Shown here piece by piece: positions 32,831-40,285 of a stretch of DNA of 64,000 nt. Position numbers and translations under genes: made by a program. The DNA comes from Virgisporangium aliadipatigenens (GTDB taxonomy: Bacteria; Actinomycetota; Actinomycetes; Mycobacteriales; Micromonosporaceae), in NCBI RefSeq assembly GCF_016863615.1, contig NZ_BOPF01000045.1, positions 1-64,000 on the forward strand. The letters run 5' to 3'. Below the pieces are notes generated by a model. The model made no database searches. It worked only from the letters and a program-made list of their open reading frames with translations, and had not been told where the DNA came from. Numbering within the stretch: position 1 is the first letter of the stretch; every line of letters starts with the position of its first letter.

Positions 32831-33550
32831 GTGCTCATCGTTCGTGATGTGGACGTCTCCTACCAGGGAGCCGTCGCGGCCCTGCGCGGCGTCAGCCTCT
32901 CCGTTCCGGCCGGCGGCATCGTGGCGCTCGTCGGCAACAACGGCGCCGGCAAGAGCTCGCTCCTGCGCGCCGTGAGCCGCAACCTGCGCCGGCACCGCGG
33001 CGAGATCACCGGCGGCGCGGTGACGTTCGACGGCGAGCCGCTGCGCGATCCCGGCGACTGCGTGCGGCGCGGGCTCATCCAGGTGCCCGAGGGCCGGCGG
33101 ATCTTCGGCCGGCTCACCGTCGAGGAAAACCTCCGCCTCGCCGCGCACGGCGCCGGCAAGAAACTGGTCCCGGACCGGGTCTACGACCTCTTCCCCGTGC
33201 TGGCCGAACGCCGCCGCCAGCCCGGCCTGCTGCTGTCCGGTGGCGAGCAGCAGATGCTGGCGCTCGGCCGCGCCCTGGTGGCCGGCCCCCGCCTGCTGAT
33301 GCTGGACGAACCGTCGCTCGGCCTCGCCCCGCAGGTGGTGGCCCGCATCGTGACGGTCCTCCGGGAGATCAACGCCGACGGCGTGGCCCTGCTCCTCGTC
33401 GAGCAGAACGCCGCCCTCGCCCTGTCCCTGGCGCAGCACGCGTACGTGCTGGAACTGGGCCGGGTGTCGCTGGAAGGGCCGGCGGAGAAGCTGCGCGACG
33501 ACCCCGACGTGCGGCGCCTCTACCTCGGTGCCACGGCGGTCGCCACATGA
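32831..33550 (+). CDS. livF: Branched-chain-amino-acid-type ABC transporter ATPase, LivF-like
   Basis: 239 residues. Walker A GNNGAGKSS (about 37-45), signature LLSGGEQQMLALGRAL, Walker B RLLMLDEPSLGLAPQ and switch region LLVEQNAALAL, all of the LivF subtype. It is the first gene of the uptake operon livF-livG-mini-ORF-livH-livM-livK. The GTG follows AGGTGATC, a strong match to the 16S rRNA tail. It ends overlapping livG by ATGA. The operon lies next to CoA-ester catabolic genes, so the cargo is more likely an organic or aromatic acid than leucine; HAAT-family transporters are known for both. Confidence 0.93.
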   Translation: MLIVRDVDVSYQGAVAALRGVSLSVPAGGIVALVGNNGAGKSSLLRAVSRNLRRHRGEITGGAVTFDGEPLRDPGDCVRRGLIQVPEGRRIFGRLTVEENLRLAAHGAGKKLVPDRVYDLFPVLAERRRQPGLLLSGGEQQMLALGRALVAGPRLLMLDEPSLGLAPQVVARIVTVLREINADGVALLLVEQNAALALSLAQHAYVLELGRVSLEGPAEKLRDDPDVRRLYLGATAVAT

Positions 33551-34305
33551 TCACCATCGACGAGGTGACGGTGCGGTTCGGCCAGGTGACCGCGCTCGAC
33601 GCGGTGTCCCTCACCGTCGCGCCGCACACCGTGCACGCCGTCATCGGCCCGAACGGCGCCGGCAAGTCCACCCTGCTCAACGTCCTGAGCGGCCTGTACC
33701 GCCCGGCACACGGCACGGTCCGGATCGACGGCACCGACCTCGCCGGCGTGAAGCCCTACGAGATCGCCCGGCTCGGCGTGGCCCGCTCGTTCCAGAACGT
33801 CGCCCTCTCCGGCGGCCAGACGGCCATGGACAGCATGCTGCTCGGCCGCCACCGCCTGATGCGGGCCGGCCCGTGGCGCACGGCGTTCGGCACCCCGGGA
33901 GCCCGCCGCGAGGAACGCGCACATCGCGCCGCCGTCGCCGAGATCGCCACCCGCTTCGGCCTCGACCACCTGCTCGAACGCCCCGTCGCCCAGCTCGCCT
34001 ACGGCGACCGCAAGCGGATCGACCTGGCCCGCGCCATGTGCGCCGAGCCGAAGGTGCTGCTGCTCGACGAGCCGGTCGCCGGCCTCAACGCCGGGGAGAC
34101 GGCCGCGGTCTCGGCGCTGATCCGGCGCATGCGCGACGAGCACGACGTGACGGTCGTGCTGGTCGAGCACGACATGCCGATGGTGATGGGGCTCGCCGAC
34201 GAGGTGACCGTGCTCGACTTCGGCCGCCGCATCGCGGGCGGGACGCCGGCCGAGATCCAGGATCACCCCGACGTGATCAGGGCCTACCTGGGAGTGGCCT
34301 CATGA
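33547..34305 (+). CDS. livG: Branched-chain-amino-acid-type ABC transporter ATPase, LivG-like
   Basis: 252 residues. Walker A GPNGAGKST (about 36-44), the LivG landmark GVARSFQNVALSGGQTAMDSMLLGRH, a degenerate signature LAYGDRKRIDLARAM, Walker B VLLLDEPVAGLNAGE and switch His VLVEHDMPMVMGLADEVTVLDFGR. The start overlaps the livF stop by four bases. Its TGA at 34303-34305 overlaps the ATG of a 40-codon mini-ORF instead of livH, which is unusual in an otherwise overlapped operon. Confidence 0.93.
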   Translation: MITIDEVTVRFGQVTALDAVSLTVAPHTVHAVIGPNGAGKSTLLNVLSGLYRPAHGTVRIDGTDLAGVKPYEIARLGVARSFQNVALSGGQTAMDSMLLGRHRLMRAGPWRTAFGTPGARREERAHRAAVAEIATRFGLDHLLERPVAQLAYGDRKRIDLARAMCAEPKVLLLDEPVAGLNAGETAAVSALIRRMRDEHDVTVVLVEHDMPMVMGLADEVTVLDFGRRIAGGTPAEIQDHPDVIRAYLGVAS

Positions 34306-34424
34306 GCCCGCATCGGGGCGCCGCGGCGCCGTCTGGACTGAGGAGTGCAGGGAGCGCAGCGACCGGAGCGACGAGGGAAGACGGCGCCGGGAGCGGCGCC
34401 CCGATGTCGGGCGGGAAGCAATGA
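34302..34424 (+). CDS. 40-codon mini-ORF bridging livG and livH
   Basis: ATG overlaps the livG stop (ATGA, 34302-34305) and TGA overlaps the livH start (ATGA, 34421-34424). The peptide is Ala/Gly/Ser-rich, beginning MSPHRGAAAPSG and ending PMSGGKQ, with no recognisable domain. Nearly all of it is occupied by a long inverted repeat, so it is best seen as an inserted DNA element that happens to be, or was selected to be, open in the frame connecting its neighbours. Confidence 0.5.
   Translation: MSPHRGAAAPSGLRSAGSAATGATREDGAGSGAPMSGGKQ
34306..34412. repeat. Long inverted repeat filling the livG-livH junction
   Basis: CATCGGGGCGCC (34311-34322) pairs perfectly with GGCGCCCCGATG (34395-34406), and GGCGCCGTCT (34325-34334) with AGACGGCGCC (34379-34388). 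GCCCG/CGGGC adds a further outer segment with a one-base bulge. The loop holds GGAGCGCAGCGACCGGAGCG. The size (about 107 bp) and symmetry resemble a REP/MITE-like element. As RNA it would be a very stable hairpin between the ATPase and permease cistrons. Confidence 0.8.
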
Positions 34425-35311
34425 TTACTTTTCTTTCGTTGCTGCTGACCGGGTTGTCGACGGGGGCGATCTACGCGCTCGTGGCGCTCGGGATCGTGCT
34501 GCTGTTCAAGGCGGCCGAGGTGGTCAACTTCGCGCACGGGTCGCTCCTGCTGCTCGGCGCCTACGTCACCGCCCGCACCTGGGAGGCCGTGGGCTTCCCG
34601 ACCGCCGTCGCGCTCGGCGTTCTCGTGGGCGCCCTGGCCGCCGTCATCGTCGAGCGGCTCCTGGCGAACCCCATGCGCGACGCCGCACCCGTGGCCCTCG
34701 CCATCATGACGATCGGCGTCGACATCGTGATCGCCACCGAGCTGAACCGGCGCATGGGGCCGGACATCGTGGTCGTCGGCCACCCCTGGGGCGGGACGGC
34801 GGCGCGCCTCGGTGACGTGGCCGTCCCGGCGAACCGGCTGATCGCCCTGCTCGTGGCCGGCGCGCTGATCGTCGCGTTCCTGGTGGCGTTCAAGCTCACC
34901 GACTGGGGCGTGGCGATGCGGGCCGCCGCCGAGGACCGGGAGACCGCCGCGCTGCTCGGCGTGCGGCTCAGCCGGGTCACCACGCTCAGCTGGATCCTCG
35001 CCGGTGCGCTGGCCGTCGTCGCCGGGATCTTCCTCGCCGGTTCGCCGACGCCGGGGCTCTCCCCCGCCGTGGGCGTGATCGCGCTGCGCGCACTCCCGGC
35101 GGCCATCCTCGGCGGCCTCGACTCCACCACCGGCGCGCTCGTCGGCGGGCTGGTCGTCGGCGTCGCCGAGTCCCTCGCGGCCGGTTATCAGGACCAGCTC
35201 TCGTTCCTGGGCCGGGGCTTCGGCGACGTGGTGCCGTACGTGGTGATGATCGCCGTGCTGCTGGTGCGCCCGGCCGGGCTGTTCGGCACGCGGGAGGTGG
35301 GGCGTGTATAG
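34421..35311 (+). CDS. livH: Branched-chain-amino-acid-type ABC transporter permease, LivH-like
   Basis: 296 residues with about eight helices, starting LLLTGLSTGAIYALVALGIVLLFKAAEVVNFAHGSLLLLGAYV, the signature N-terminus of LivH (G-x-x-YAL-x-ALG and VNFAHG). The cytoplasmic EAA-like loop is DRETAALLGVRLSRVTTLSWILAGALA; ALPAAILGGLDSTTGALVGGLVVGVAESLAAGY is also typical. The ATG overlaps the stop of the mini-ORF, and the gene overlaps livM by eight bases. It forms the membrane channel with LivM. Confidence 0.94.
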   Translation: MITFLSLLLTGLSTGAIYALVALGIVLLFKAAEVVNFAHGSLLLLGAYVTARTWEAVGFPTAVALGVLVGALAAVIVERLLANPMRDAAPVALAIMTIGVDIVIATELNRRMGPDIVVVGHPWGGTAARLGDVAVPANRLIALLVAGALIVAFLVAFKLTDWGVAMRAAAEDRETAALLGVRLSRVTTLSWILAGALAVVAGIFLAGSPTPGLSPAVGVIALRALPAAILGGLDSTTGALVGGLVVGVAESLAAGYQDQLSFLGRGFGDVVPYVVMIAVLLVRPAGLFGTREVGRV

Positions 35312-36314
35312 GCGGATCCTGCTCGGCCTCGGCGTGGTGCTCCTGCTGGTCCTGCCCTACTACGTCGGGCAGTTCTGGCTGCGGCTGGGCTTCTCGGTCG
35401 CGGCCGCCGGCATCGGTGCCATCGGCCTGACGATCCTCACCGGGACGGCCGGCCAGCTCTCGCTGGCGCACGCGTTCTTCCTGGGCGTCGGCGCCGTCAC
35501 GTACTGCGCGCTCGCCGGCACCGACGCCGATCTCGTCTCCCTCGGGTGGCCCCCGCTGGTCGCCGCCCTCGCGGGCGTCCTGCTCGCCGGGCTCGCCGGG
35601 CTGGCGTTCTCCCCGGTCGCCGCGCGGCTGCGGCACATCTACCTCGGCATCGCCAGCATCGGCCTCGTCGTCATCGGCCAGCACGTGCTCAACACCGCCG
35701 CGCCGCTCACCGGCGGCTTCAACGGCCGGCTCACCCCAGGGATCGTCAGCGATGCCAAGGTGTCGATCGGCGGGGTGCCGTTCGGCGCGTACGAGAAGCA
35801 GTGGTACGTCGGCTTCGCCTTCCTGGCGCTGGCCGCACTTCTTGCCCGGAACCTCGTGCGCGGGCGCGTCGGGCGGGCGTTCGTGCTGCTGCGCGACAGC
35901 GAACCGGCCGCGTCGTCGGTGGGCATCGCCGTGCAGCGGTACAAGGCGTTGGCGTTCGTTGTGTCGTCCATGTACGCCGGCCTCGCCGGGGTGCTCTACG
36001 CGGTCGCGATCGGGAGCGTGGCGCCGTCCTCGTTCGCGCTCGACGTCTCCGTGCTCTACCTGGTGATGGTGGTGATCGGCGGGCTCGGTTCGGTCGCCGG
36101 CGCCGTGGCCGGTGCGGCCGCCGTCACCGCCCTGCCGGTGCTGCTCCAGGAGTACGCCGGGTATCTGCCGTTCCTCGCCGAGCCGGGCAGCGGCGGGGTG
36201 ACGGCGAGCCACGCCGCCCGGTTCGTCTTCGGGGTGGCCGTGATCGCGGTGGTGCTCACGCGCTCCGGTGCCCTGCACAGGTTCCGCCCCTCCGCCCTTG
36301 GGAGCAGATCATGA
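35304..36314 (+). CDS. livM: Branched-chain-amino-acid-type ABC transporter permease, LivM-like
   Basis: 336 residues with eight to ten helices. Landmarks are GIGAIGLTILTGTAGQLSLAHAFFLGVGAVTYC, IYLGIASIGLVVIGQHVL, the cytoplasmic loop RDSEPAASSVGIAVQRYKALAFVVSSMYAGLAGVLYA and YLVMVVIGGLGSVAGAVAGAA, all of the LivM family. The GTG start lies within the last codons of livH. It ends with ATGA shared with the binding-protein gene. Second membrane subunit of the importer. Confidence 0.94.
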   Translation: MYRRILLGLGVVLLLVLPYYVGQFWLRLGFSVAAAGIGAIGLTILTGTAGQLSLAHAFFLGVGAVTYCALAGTDADLVSLGWPPLVAALAGVLLAGLAGLAFSPVAARLRHIYLGIASIGLVVIGQHVLNTAAPLTGGFNGRLTPGIVSDAKVSIGGVPFGAYEKQWYVGFAFLALAALLARNLVRGRVGRAFVLLRDSEPAASSVGIAVQRYKALAFVVSSMYAGLAGVLYAVAIGSVAPSSFALDVSVLYLVMVVIGGLGSVAGAVAGAAAVTALPVLLQEYAGYLPFLAEPGSGGVTASHAARFVFGVAVIAVVLTRSGALHRFRPSALGSRS

Positions 36315-37522
36315 AACGCATCGCGCTATTGGCGGCGCTGTTGGCGTTGGCCGCGTGCAGCGGCAAGGCCGCCGACGGCGACGCCGCCTCCGTGCAGGAC
36401 GTGAAGGTCGACGTCGGCGTCTCCGGCAACCGCATCAGTCTCGGCGTCCTGACCGACCTCACCGGCCAGTTCGCGCCGCTGGCCACCGAACTCACCAACG
36501 CCGAAAAGCTCTACTGGGAGGAACGCAACGCGGCCGGTGGCATCTGCGGCACGTTCCAGGTGGATCTGGACGTTCGCGATCACGGCTACAACACCCAGAC
36601 CGCCGTGACGCTCTACGCGTCGATGAAGGAGAAGAATCTGGCGTTCCACCAGATCCTGGGCAGTCCGATGAACGCGGCCCTGTCGCCCGAGATCCAGAAG
36701 GACCGGGTCGTCTCCCTGCCCGGGACCTGGGCGCCGGTCCTGCTGAAGAACCCCTTCATGGCGATCGTCGGGACGACGACGGACCTGGAGGTGGTCAACC
36801 TCCTCGACTACCTCATCGAGCAGAAGAAGCTCGCGCCCGGCGACAAGGTCGGTCACATCTACTTCGAGGGCGAACTGGGCGAGAGCGCGCTCATCGGCTC
36901 CAAGAAGGTCGCCGGCAAGCAGAACCTGACGCTCGTCGAGGCGAAGATCAAGCCGACCGACGTGGACATGACCGCGCAGGTCACCACGATGAAGGCGCAG
37001 AACGTCAAGGCCATCATGGTCTCCACGAGCAGCAACGCGCTGGCGTCCGCGGCAGCCGTCGCCGCCGCGCAGGGGATGCGGGTTCCCATTCTGGGGAACA
37101 CCCAGACGTTCGCGCCCGGCGTGCTCAAGACACCAGGCGGGGCGTACCTCAAGGAACACTTCCTGGGGGCGCAGCCCGTGGCGCCGTTCGACGTGCCGCA
37201 GTCGAAGGCCGTGCTGGACAAGTACCTGAAGAAGTACCCCGGCACCAACCCGACCCTGCAGGTGACGCTCGGCTTCGCCCGCGGCGAGGTGATGCGCCAA
37301 CTGCTCGAGAGCGCCTGTGCCGCAAAGGACCTGACCCGCGACGGGGTCGCGAAGGCGCGGCAGGGTCTCAAGAAGGCCGACCTCGGCGGGTTGGCCCCGA
37401 CGATGGACTACTCGCGCGACGGCGCACCGCCCACAGTGGACAGTTACCTGATGAGGGCGGCCGACGTGCCGGGTGGGCTGGCGCTGGAGAAGGGCCCGTA
37501 CCGCGGGCCGGACACCGCCTGA
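36311..37522 (+). CDS. livK: Periplasmic-type substrate-binding lipoprotein of the Liv-type transporter
   Basis: 403 residues. A lipoprotein signal peptide MKRIALLAALLALAAC (lipobox LAAC, lipidated Cys16) anchors it outside the membrane. The body is a type I periplasmic-binding fold: ISLGVLTDLTGQFAPLATELTNAEKLYWEERNAAGGICG, HQILGSPMNAALSPEIQKDRVVSLPG, KVGHIYFEGELGESALIGSKKVA, and VPILGNTQTFAPGVL. This subgroup is commonly tied to uptake of aromatic or other organic acids rather than amino acids, though that is inferred from context. It is the last gene of the operon, followed at once by a strong hairpin. Confidence 0.92.
   Translation: MKRIALLAALLALAACSGKAADGDAASVQDVKVDVGVSGNRISLGVLTDLTGQFAPLATELTNAEKLYWEERNAAGGICGTFQVDLDVRDHGYNTQTAVTLYASMKEKNLAFHQILGSPMNAALSPEIQKDRVVSLPGTWAPVLLKNPFMAIVGTTTDLEVVNLLDYLIEQKKLAPGDKVGHIYFEGELGESALIGSKKVAGKQNLTLVEAKIKPTDVDMTAQVTTMKAQNVKAIMVSTSSNALASAAAVAAAQGMRVPILGNTQTFAPGVLKTPGGAYLKEHFLGAQPVAPFDVPQSKAVLDKYLKKYPGTNPTLQVTLGFARGEVMRQLLESACAAKDLTRDGVAKARQGLKKADLGGLAPTMDYSRDGAPPTVDSYLMRAADVPGGLALEKGPYRGPDTA
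37429..37439. repeat. Near-copy of the iterated palindrome (CCCACAGTGGA)
   Basis: One-mismatch copy in the binding-protein gene, read Pro-Thr-Val-Asp with the rare Thr codon ACA. Confidence 0.5.
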
Positions 37523-37524
37523 TG

Positions 37525-37571
37525 CTCCTGGGCCGGCCCGGCCCGTTCCCCACAGGTCGGGCCGGCAGGAG
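37525..37571 (+). terminator. Terminator of the liv operon
   Basis: GCCGGCCCG (37532-37540) pairs perfectly with CGGGCCGGC (37558-37566); outer CTCCT/AGGAG extends the stem across a two-base bulge. It begins three bases after the TGA. No U-tract, as is usual in actinomycetes. Confidence 0.75.
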
Positions 37572-37578
37572 GAGGAAC

Positions 37579-37598
37579 GTCTTCCATATATTGAAGAC
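37579..37598. promoter_or_regulatory. AT-centred inverted repeat GTCTTC-N8-GAAGAC
   Basis: Six-bp perfect arms around CATATATT, an unusually AT-rich core, in the spacer between two convergent transcripts (liv and the UTRA gene). It could be a regulator binding site or part of the UTRA gene terminator. Confidence 0.4.
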
Positions 37599-37652
37599 TC
37601 CCGCTATATCCACTGTCGAGCGCGATTCCGGTTCTCTACCCGATAGCGCACA

Positions 37653-38198
37653 TCAGGCGCCTGGGCGGAGGTCGTAGCGGAGCACACGTCCGGCGGAGCG
37701 CATCGTCATGACGGCGTACTCGAACGGCGTTCCGTCGCCCGCGAGGCTCAGCCGGGTCAGCACCAGCACCGGCTCCCCCGCGGGCAGCCGCAGGACGTGC
37801 CGCTCGTCCGGCGTCGGCACCCGCGCGTGGATCTCCTCCAGCACACGGTCCGCGCCGAGGCCCATCCCGGCCAGGAAAGCGGCGGCGCCGCCCGGAATCC
37901 TCGACGGCTCCGCGAGCGGTGTCCCGCCGGCGACGGCCTGCGGGTAGTAGGCGTCGGCCGTCTCCACGGGCGCACCGTCGAGCAGCACCAGCCGCCGCCG
38001 AACGACCACCGTGGCACCGGCCTCGACACCGAGGGCCGCGGCGACGTCGGCCGTCGCGGGGACGGCTCCGGCGAAGGTGATCCGCTGCGAGCCCGTGCCA
38101 CCCGCGGCGGCGGCCTCGGCGGCCCAGGCGTCGCGCGGCCGCACCCCGTTGCCGGCGATGTACGCCGCCGACTCGCCGACCACCCGCTCGTCACCCAT
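37653..38198 (-). CDS. UTRA ligand-sensing domain protein without a DNA-binding domain
   Basis: 181 residues. The C-terminal 140 residues match the UTRA/chorismate-lyase fold that forms the effector domain of HutC-type GntR regulators: ALGVEAGATVVVRRRLVLLDGAPVETADAYYPQAVAGGTPLAEPSRIPGG, RVLEEIHARVPTPDERHVLRLPAGEPVLVLTRLSLA, then PFEYAVMTMRSAGRVLRYDL. The first 40 residues (SAAYIAGNGVRPRDAWAAEAAAAGGTGSQRI) are too short for a winged helix, and none is encoded upstream. It may bind an effector and act with another regulator such as the PaaX-like protein. It lies downstream of the MaoC gene beyond a terminator, so it is probably expressed separately from the 64-bp gap. Confidence 0.75.
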   Translation of the reverse strand: MGDERVVGESAAYIAGNGVRPRDAWAAEAAAAGGTGSQRITFAGAVPATADVAAALGVEAGATVVVRRRLVLLDGAPVETADAYYPQAVAGGTPLAEPSRIPGGAAAFLAGMGLGADRVLEEIHARVPTPDERHVLRLPAGEPVLVLTRLSLAGDGTPFEYAVMTMRSAGRVLRYDLRPGA

Positions 38199-38218
38199 GC
38201 GCGCACCCTACGGGGGCA

Positions 38219-38257
38219 GCGTGAGGGGCCCGGCCCCCCAGGCCGGGCCCCTCACGC
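38219..38257 (-). terminator. Strong terminator of the minus-strand catabolic operon
   Basis: GTGAGGGGCCCGGCC (38221-38235) and GGCCGGGCCCCTCAC (38241-38255) form a perfect 15-bp stem with a five-base loop, extended by two more pairs. It lies six bases beyond the MaoC stop and marks the 3' end of the operon. Confidence 0.88.
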
Positions 38258-38262
38258 CCCCT

Positions 38263-39066
38263 TCAGGAACCCGGCACCGCCAGCCCGGCGCCGAGCACGG
38301 TCGTCCCCGCGTCGTCCTCCGCCTCGAACCGGTAGCTCCCGTCGTGCGGCCACACCTTCGTGGTCAGCACGCTGCCGGGCGCGACAGGACGGGTGAACCG
38401 CGCGCTGACCCGCGTGAGCGCGCGCCCGCCGGCCTCGGCGGCGACGGAGGAGACCGCGATGGCGAGCACGGCGAGCCCGTGCACGATCACGCCGGGCAGA
38501 CCCGCCGCGCGGGCGTACTCCTCGTCGAGGTGGATCGGGTTGTGGTCGCCGGAGGCGTCGGCGTACCGGCGCGGCAGGTCGACCGGCAGCGCGACGGACT
38601 CCACCCGCAGCGGCTCCGCCGGCGGAGAATCGCGCGGCAGGCCGGTCGAAGGGGCCGGCCGGCCGATCGCCCACTCCGACGGCACCCCGCGGTAGAACTC
38701 CGTCACGTACTGTTCGTTGAGCGGATCCCCCTCGGCGTCCACCGTCTCGACCTTGATCGTGGCCGTGGTGCCCTTCTCCTTGCCGTGCAGCCCGACGACG
38801 GCCGCCCGCAGCGTCACCTTCTCGCCGACCGGCAGCGGCCGGTGGATCAGCAGGTCCTGCTGGCCGTGCACGACCCGGGCGCGCAGCGCGGGATCGTCGC
38901 GCACCGCCGCCGCGGCCGTCGCGAACACCAGATCCATCGCCGGCACGACCGCGTACAGCGGCGACGGCCCGCCGACCACCGACTCGTAACGGGACACGCT
39001 GTCGGGCGTCACGTCGAACACGTGCGGCGCGCTCCACCGGCCGACCACCGAGACGTCGAAGCTCAC
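38263..39066 (-). CDS. Double-hotdog MaoC-like enoyl-CoA hydratase/dehydratase
   Basis: 267 residues. The N-terminal half is a MaoC_dehydrat_N-type hotdog (VFDVTPDSVSRYESVVGG, AVVPAMDLVFATAAAAV, HGQQDLLIHRPLPVGEKV). The C-terminal half is an R-specific hydratase hotdog with the catalytic motif YADASGDHNPIHLDEEYARAAGLPGVIVHGLA (Asp and His of hydratase 2). The expected reaction is hydration of an enoyl-CoA, i.e. the second step of a beta-oxidation-like cycle. The GTG start follows GAGGAGG and overlaps the stop of a 19-codon mini-ORF. It is the last gene of the operon. Confidence 0.9.
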   Translation of the reverse strand: MSFDVSVVGRWSAPHVFDVTPDSVSRYESVVGGPSPLYAVVPAMDLVFATAAAAVRDDPALRARVVHGQQDLLIHRPLPVGEKVTLRAAVVGLHGKEKGTTATIKVETVDAEGDPLNEQYVTEFYRGVPSEWAIGRPAPSTGLPRDSPPAEPLRVESVALPVDLPRRYADASGDHNPIHLDEEYARAAGLPGVIVHGLAVLAIAVSSVAAEAGGRALTRVSARFTRPVAPGSVLTTKVWPHDGSYRFEAEDDAGTTVLGAGLAVPGS

Positions 39067-39122
39067 AGTGCCTCCTCGATTCGCGACAGCGGTGCTCGCA
39101 AGCTGCGCGCCTTGCTGCTCAT
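39063..39122 (-). CDS. 19-codon mini-ORF bridging the thiolase and MaoC genes
   Basis: ATG overlaps the thiolase TGA (ATGA, 39119-39122) and TGA overlaps the MaoC GTG start (GTGA, 39063-39066). The peptide is MSSKARSLRAPLSRIEEAL. It brings its own GAGGAGG ribosome binding site for the next gene. It shares the layout, and the MS-x-x-x-R start, with the mini-ORFs at 32159-32245 and 34302-34424, but it has no long inverted repeat. Confidence 0.55.
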   Translation of the reverse strand: MSSKARSLRAPLSRIEEAL

Positions 39123-40285
39123 GAGGACACCTCCACGACCACCGCGCCCGCCGTGTCGCCCGCGGCGCATCCGGTGAAGAGCCCCCGGCCGCCGCCCCGG
39201 GCGCGCAGCGCCGCGATCAGTTCGGTGATCGCCCGCATCCCGGTCGGTCCCTGCGGATGTCCGTACACCAGGCTGGAGCCGTACGGGTTCATCTTCTCCA
39301 GGGGGAACCCGGTCTGCCGCGCGAAGTACAGATCGTTCACGGCGAAGGGGTTGTGCGTCGTGACGACGTCCAGCTCGGCGACGGAGAGGCCGGCATCCGC
39401 CAGCGCCGCACGGGCGGCCGGCACCGGGGCGGCGGGCATGCGCGCACGCCCCACCCGGGCGAACGCCACGGACAGCACACGCGCCACGCCCGCGCCGCCG
39501 TTCAGCTCCCGGGCACCCTCCACAGTGGACAGCACCATGCCGGCCGTGCCGTCGGCGGGATGCGTCTGCGAACCGTAGGTGACGACGCCGCCCGCCTTCA
39601 CCGGTGCCAGTTTGGCCAGCCCCTCGGCCGTGGTGCGGTGGATGCCGTGGTCGGCGTCGACGACCGTCGTCTCGCGTTTGCCCGCGATGTGCACCGGCAC
39701 CAGCCAGTCCCGTTCGGCCACCTCCCGGTACTGGGCGTAGCGCAGCAGCGTGACCTCGTCGATCTCGTCGCGGGTGTAACCCTCGTCGGCGGCGACGTTC
39801 TCGGCGGTGTCCAGCATGGACTGTCCCGTGTTGGGGTCGAACGTCATCGGGTCCAGCACCCAGTGCTCCGTCTTCGGCGCCGCGCCCGGCGAGGCGGCCG
39901 ACGGGTACACCATGAGCGGCCCGTTGCTGGTGCGGTCGGTGGCCAGCGCGAGCACGGTGCGGTGCCCGCCGATCTCCACCTGTGCGGCCGCCTGCTGGAG
40001 CACCGCCGCCGAGGTGGCGCACGCCTGCGCGATCGTCGGGCCCGTGACGGTCTCCAGGCCCAGCCGCGGCGCGATCGTGGTCGCCCCGTAGAACGAGTGC
40101 ACCTGCGGCACCGTCGTGCCGAACGACAGATGCGTGATGCCGGCGACGTCCACAGTGGACAGCGCGCGGGTGGCCACGTCGACGGCCAGGTCCACACTGG
40201 ACAGTTCCGCCAAGGGACCCTGCCAGCGGCAGAACGGCGACGTCCACGCGAGCCCGAGCGGGACGGCCACGTCGGAGAACCTCAT
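39119..40285 (-). CDS. Thiolase-family acyl-CoA acetyltransferase with variant NEAF motif
   Basis: 388 residues. Nucleophilic Cys89 lies in GPTIAQACATSAAVLQQA. The usual NEAFA segment is THNPFAVNDLYFARQTG (about 310), and the C-terminal half keeps YGHPQGPTGMRAITELI and the second Cys in FTGCAAGDTAG (about 373). This variant set is seen in non-canonical thiolases that act on branched or aromatic 3-oxoacyl-CoAs, rather than acetoacetyl-CoA thiolase. It would carry out the cleavage step of the pathway. The ATG overlaps the SDR stop (ATGA); the GTG/ATG ambiguity upstream is resolved by this overlap. Confidence 0.85.
   Translation of the reverse strand: MRFSDVAVPLGLAWTSPFCRWQGPLAELSSVDLAVDVATRALSTVDVAGITHLSFGTTVPQVHSFYGATTIAPRLGLETVTGPTIAQACATSAAVLQQAAAQVEIGGHRTVLALATDRTSNGPLMVYPSAASPGAAPKTEHWVLDPMTFDPNTGQSMLDTAENVAADEGYTRDEIDEVTLLRYAQYREVAERDWLVPVHIAGKRETTVVDADHGIHRTTAEGLAKLAPVKAGGVVTYGSQTHPADGTAGMVLSTVEGARELNGGAGVARVLSVAFARVGRARMPAAPVPAARAALADAGLSVAELDVVTTHNPFAVNDLYFARQTGFPLEKMNPYGSSLVYGHPQGPTGMRAITELIAALRARGGGRGLFTGCAAGDTAGAVVVEVSS
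39519..39529. repeat. Iterated palindrome TCCACAGTGGA
   Basis: Exact copy in the thiolase gene, coding strand Ser-Thr-Val-Glu with ACT. Confidence 0.7.
40149..40159. repeat. Iterated palindrome TCCACAGTGGA
   Basis: Second exact copy in the thiolase gene, coding strand Ser-Thr-Val-Asp with ACT; a one-mismatch copy (TCCACACTGGA) lies 42 bp away at 40191-40201. Confidence 0.7.
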
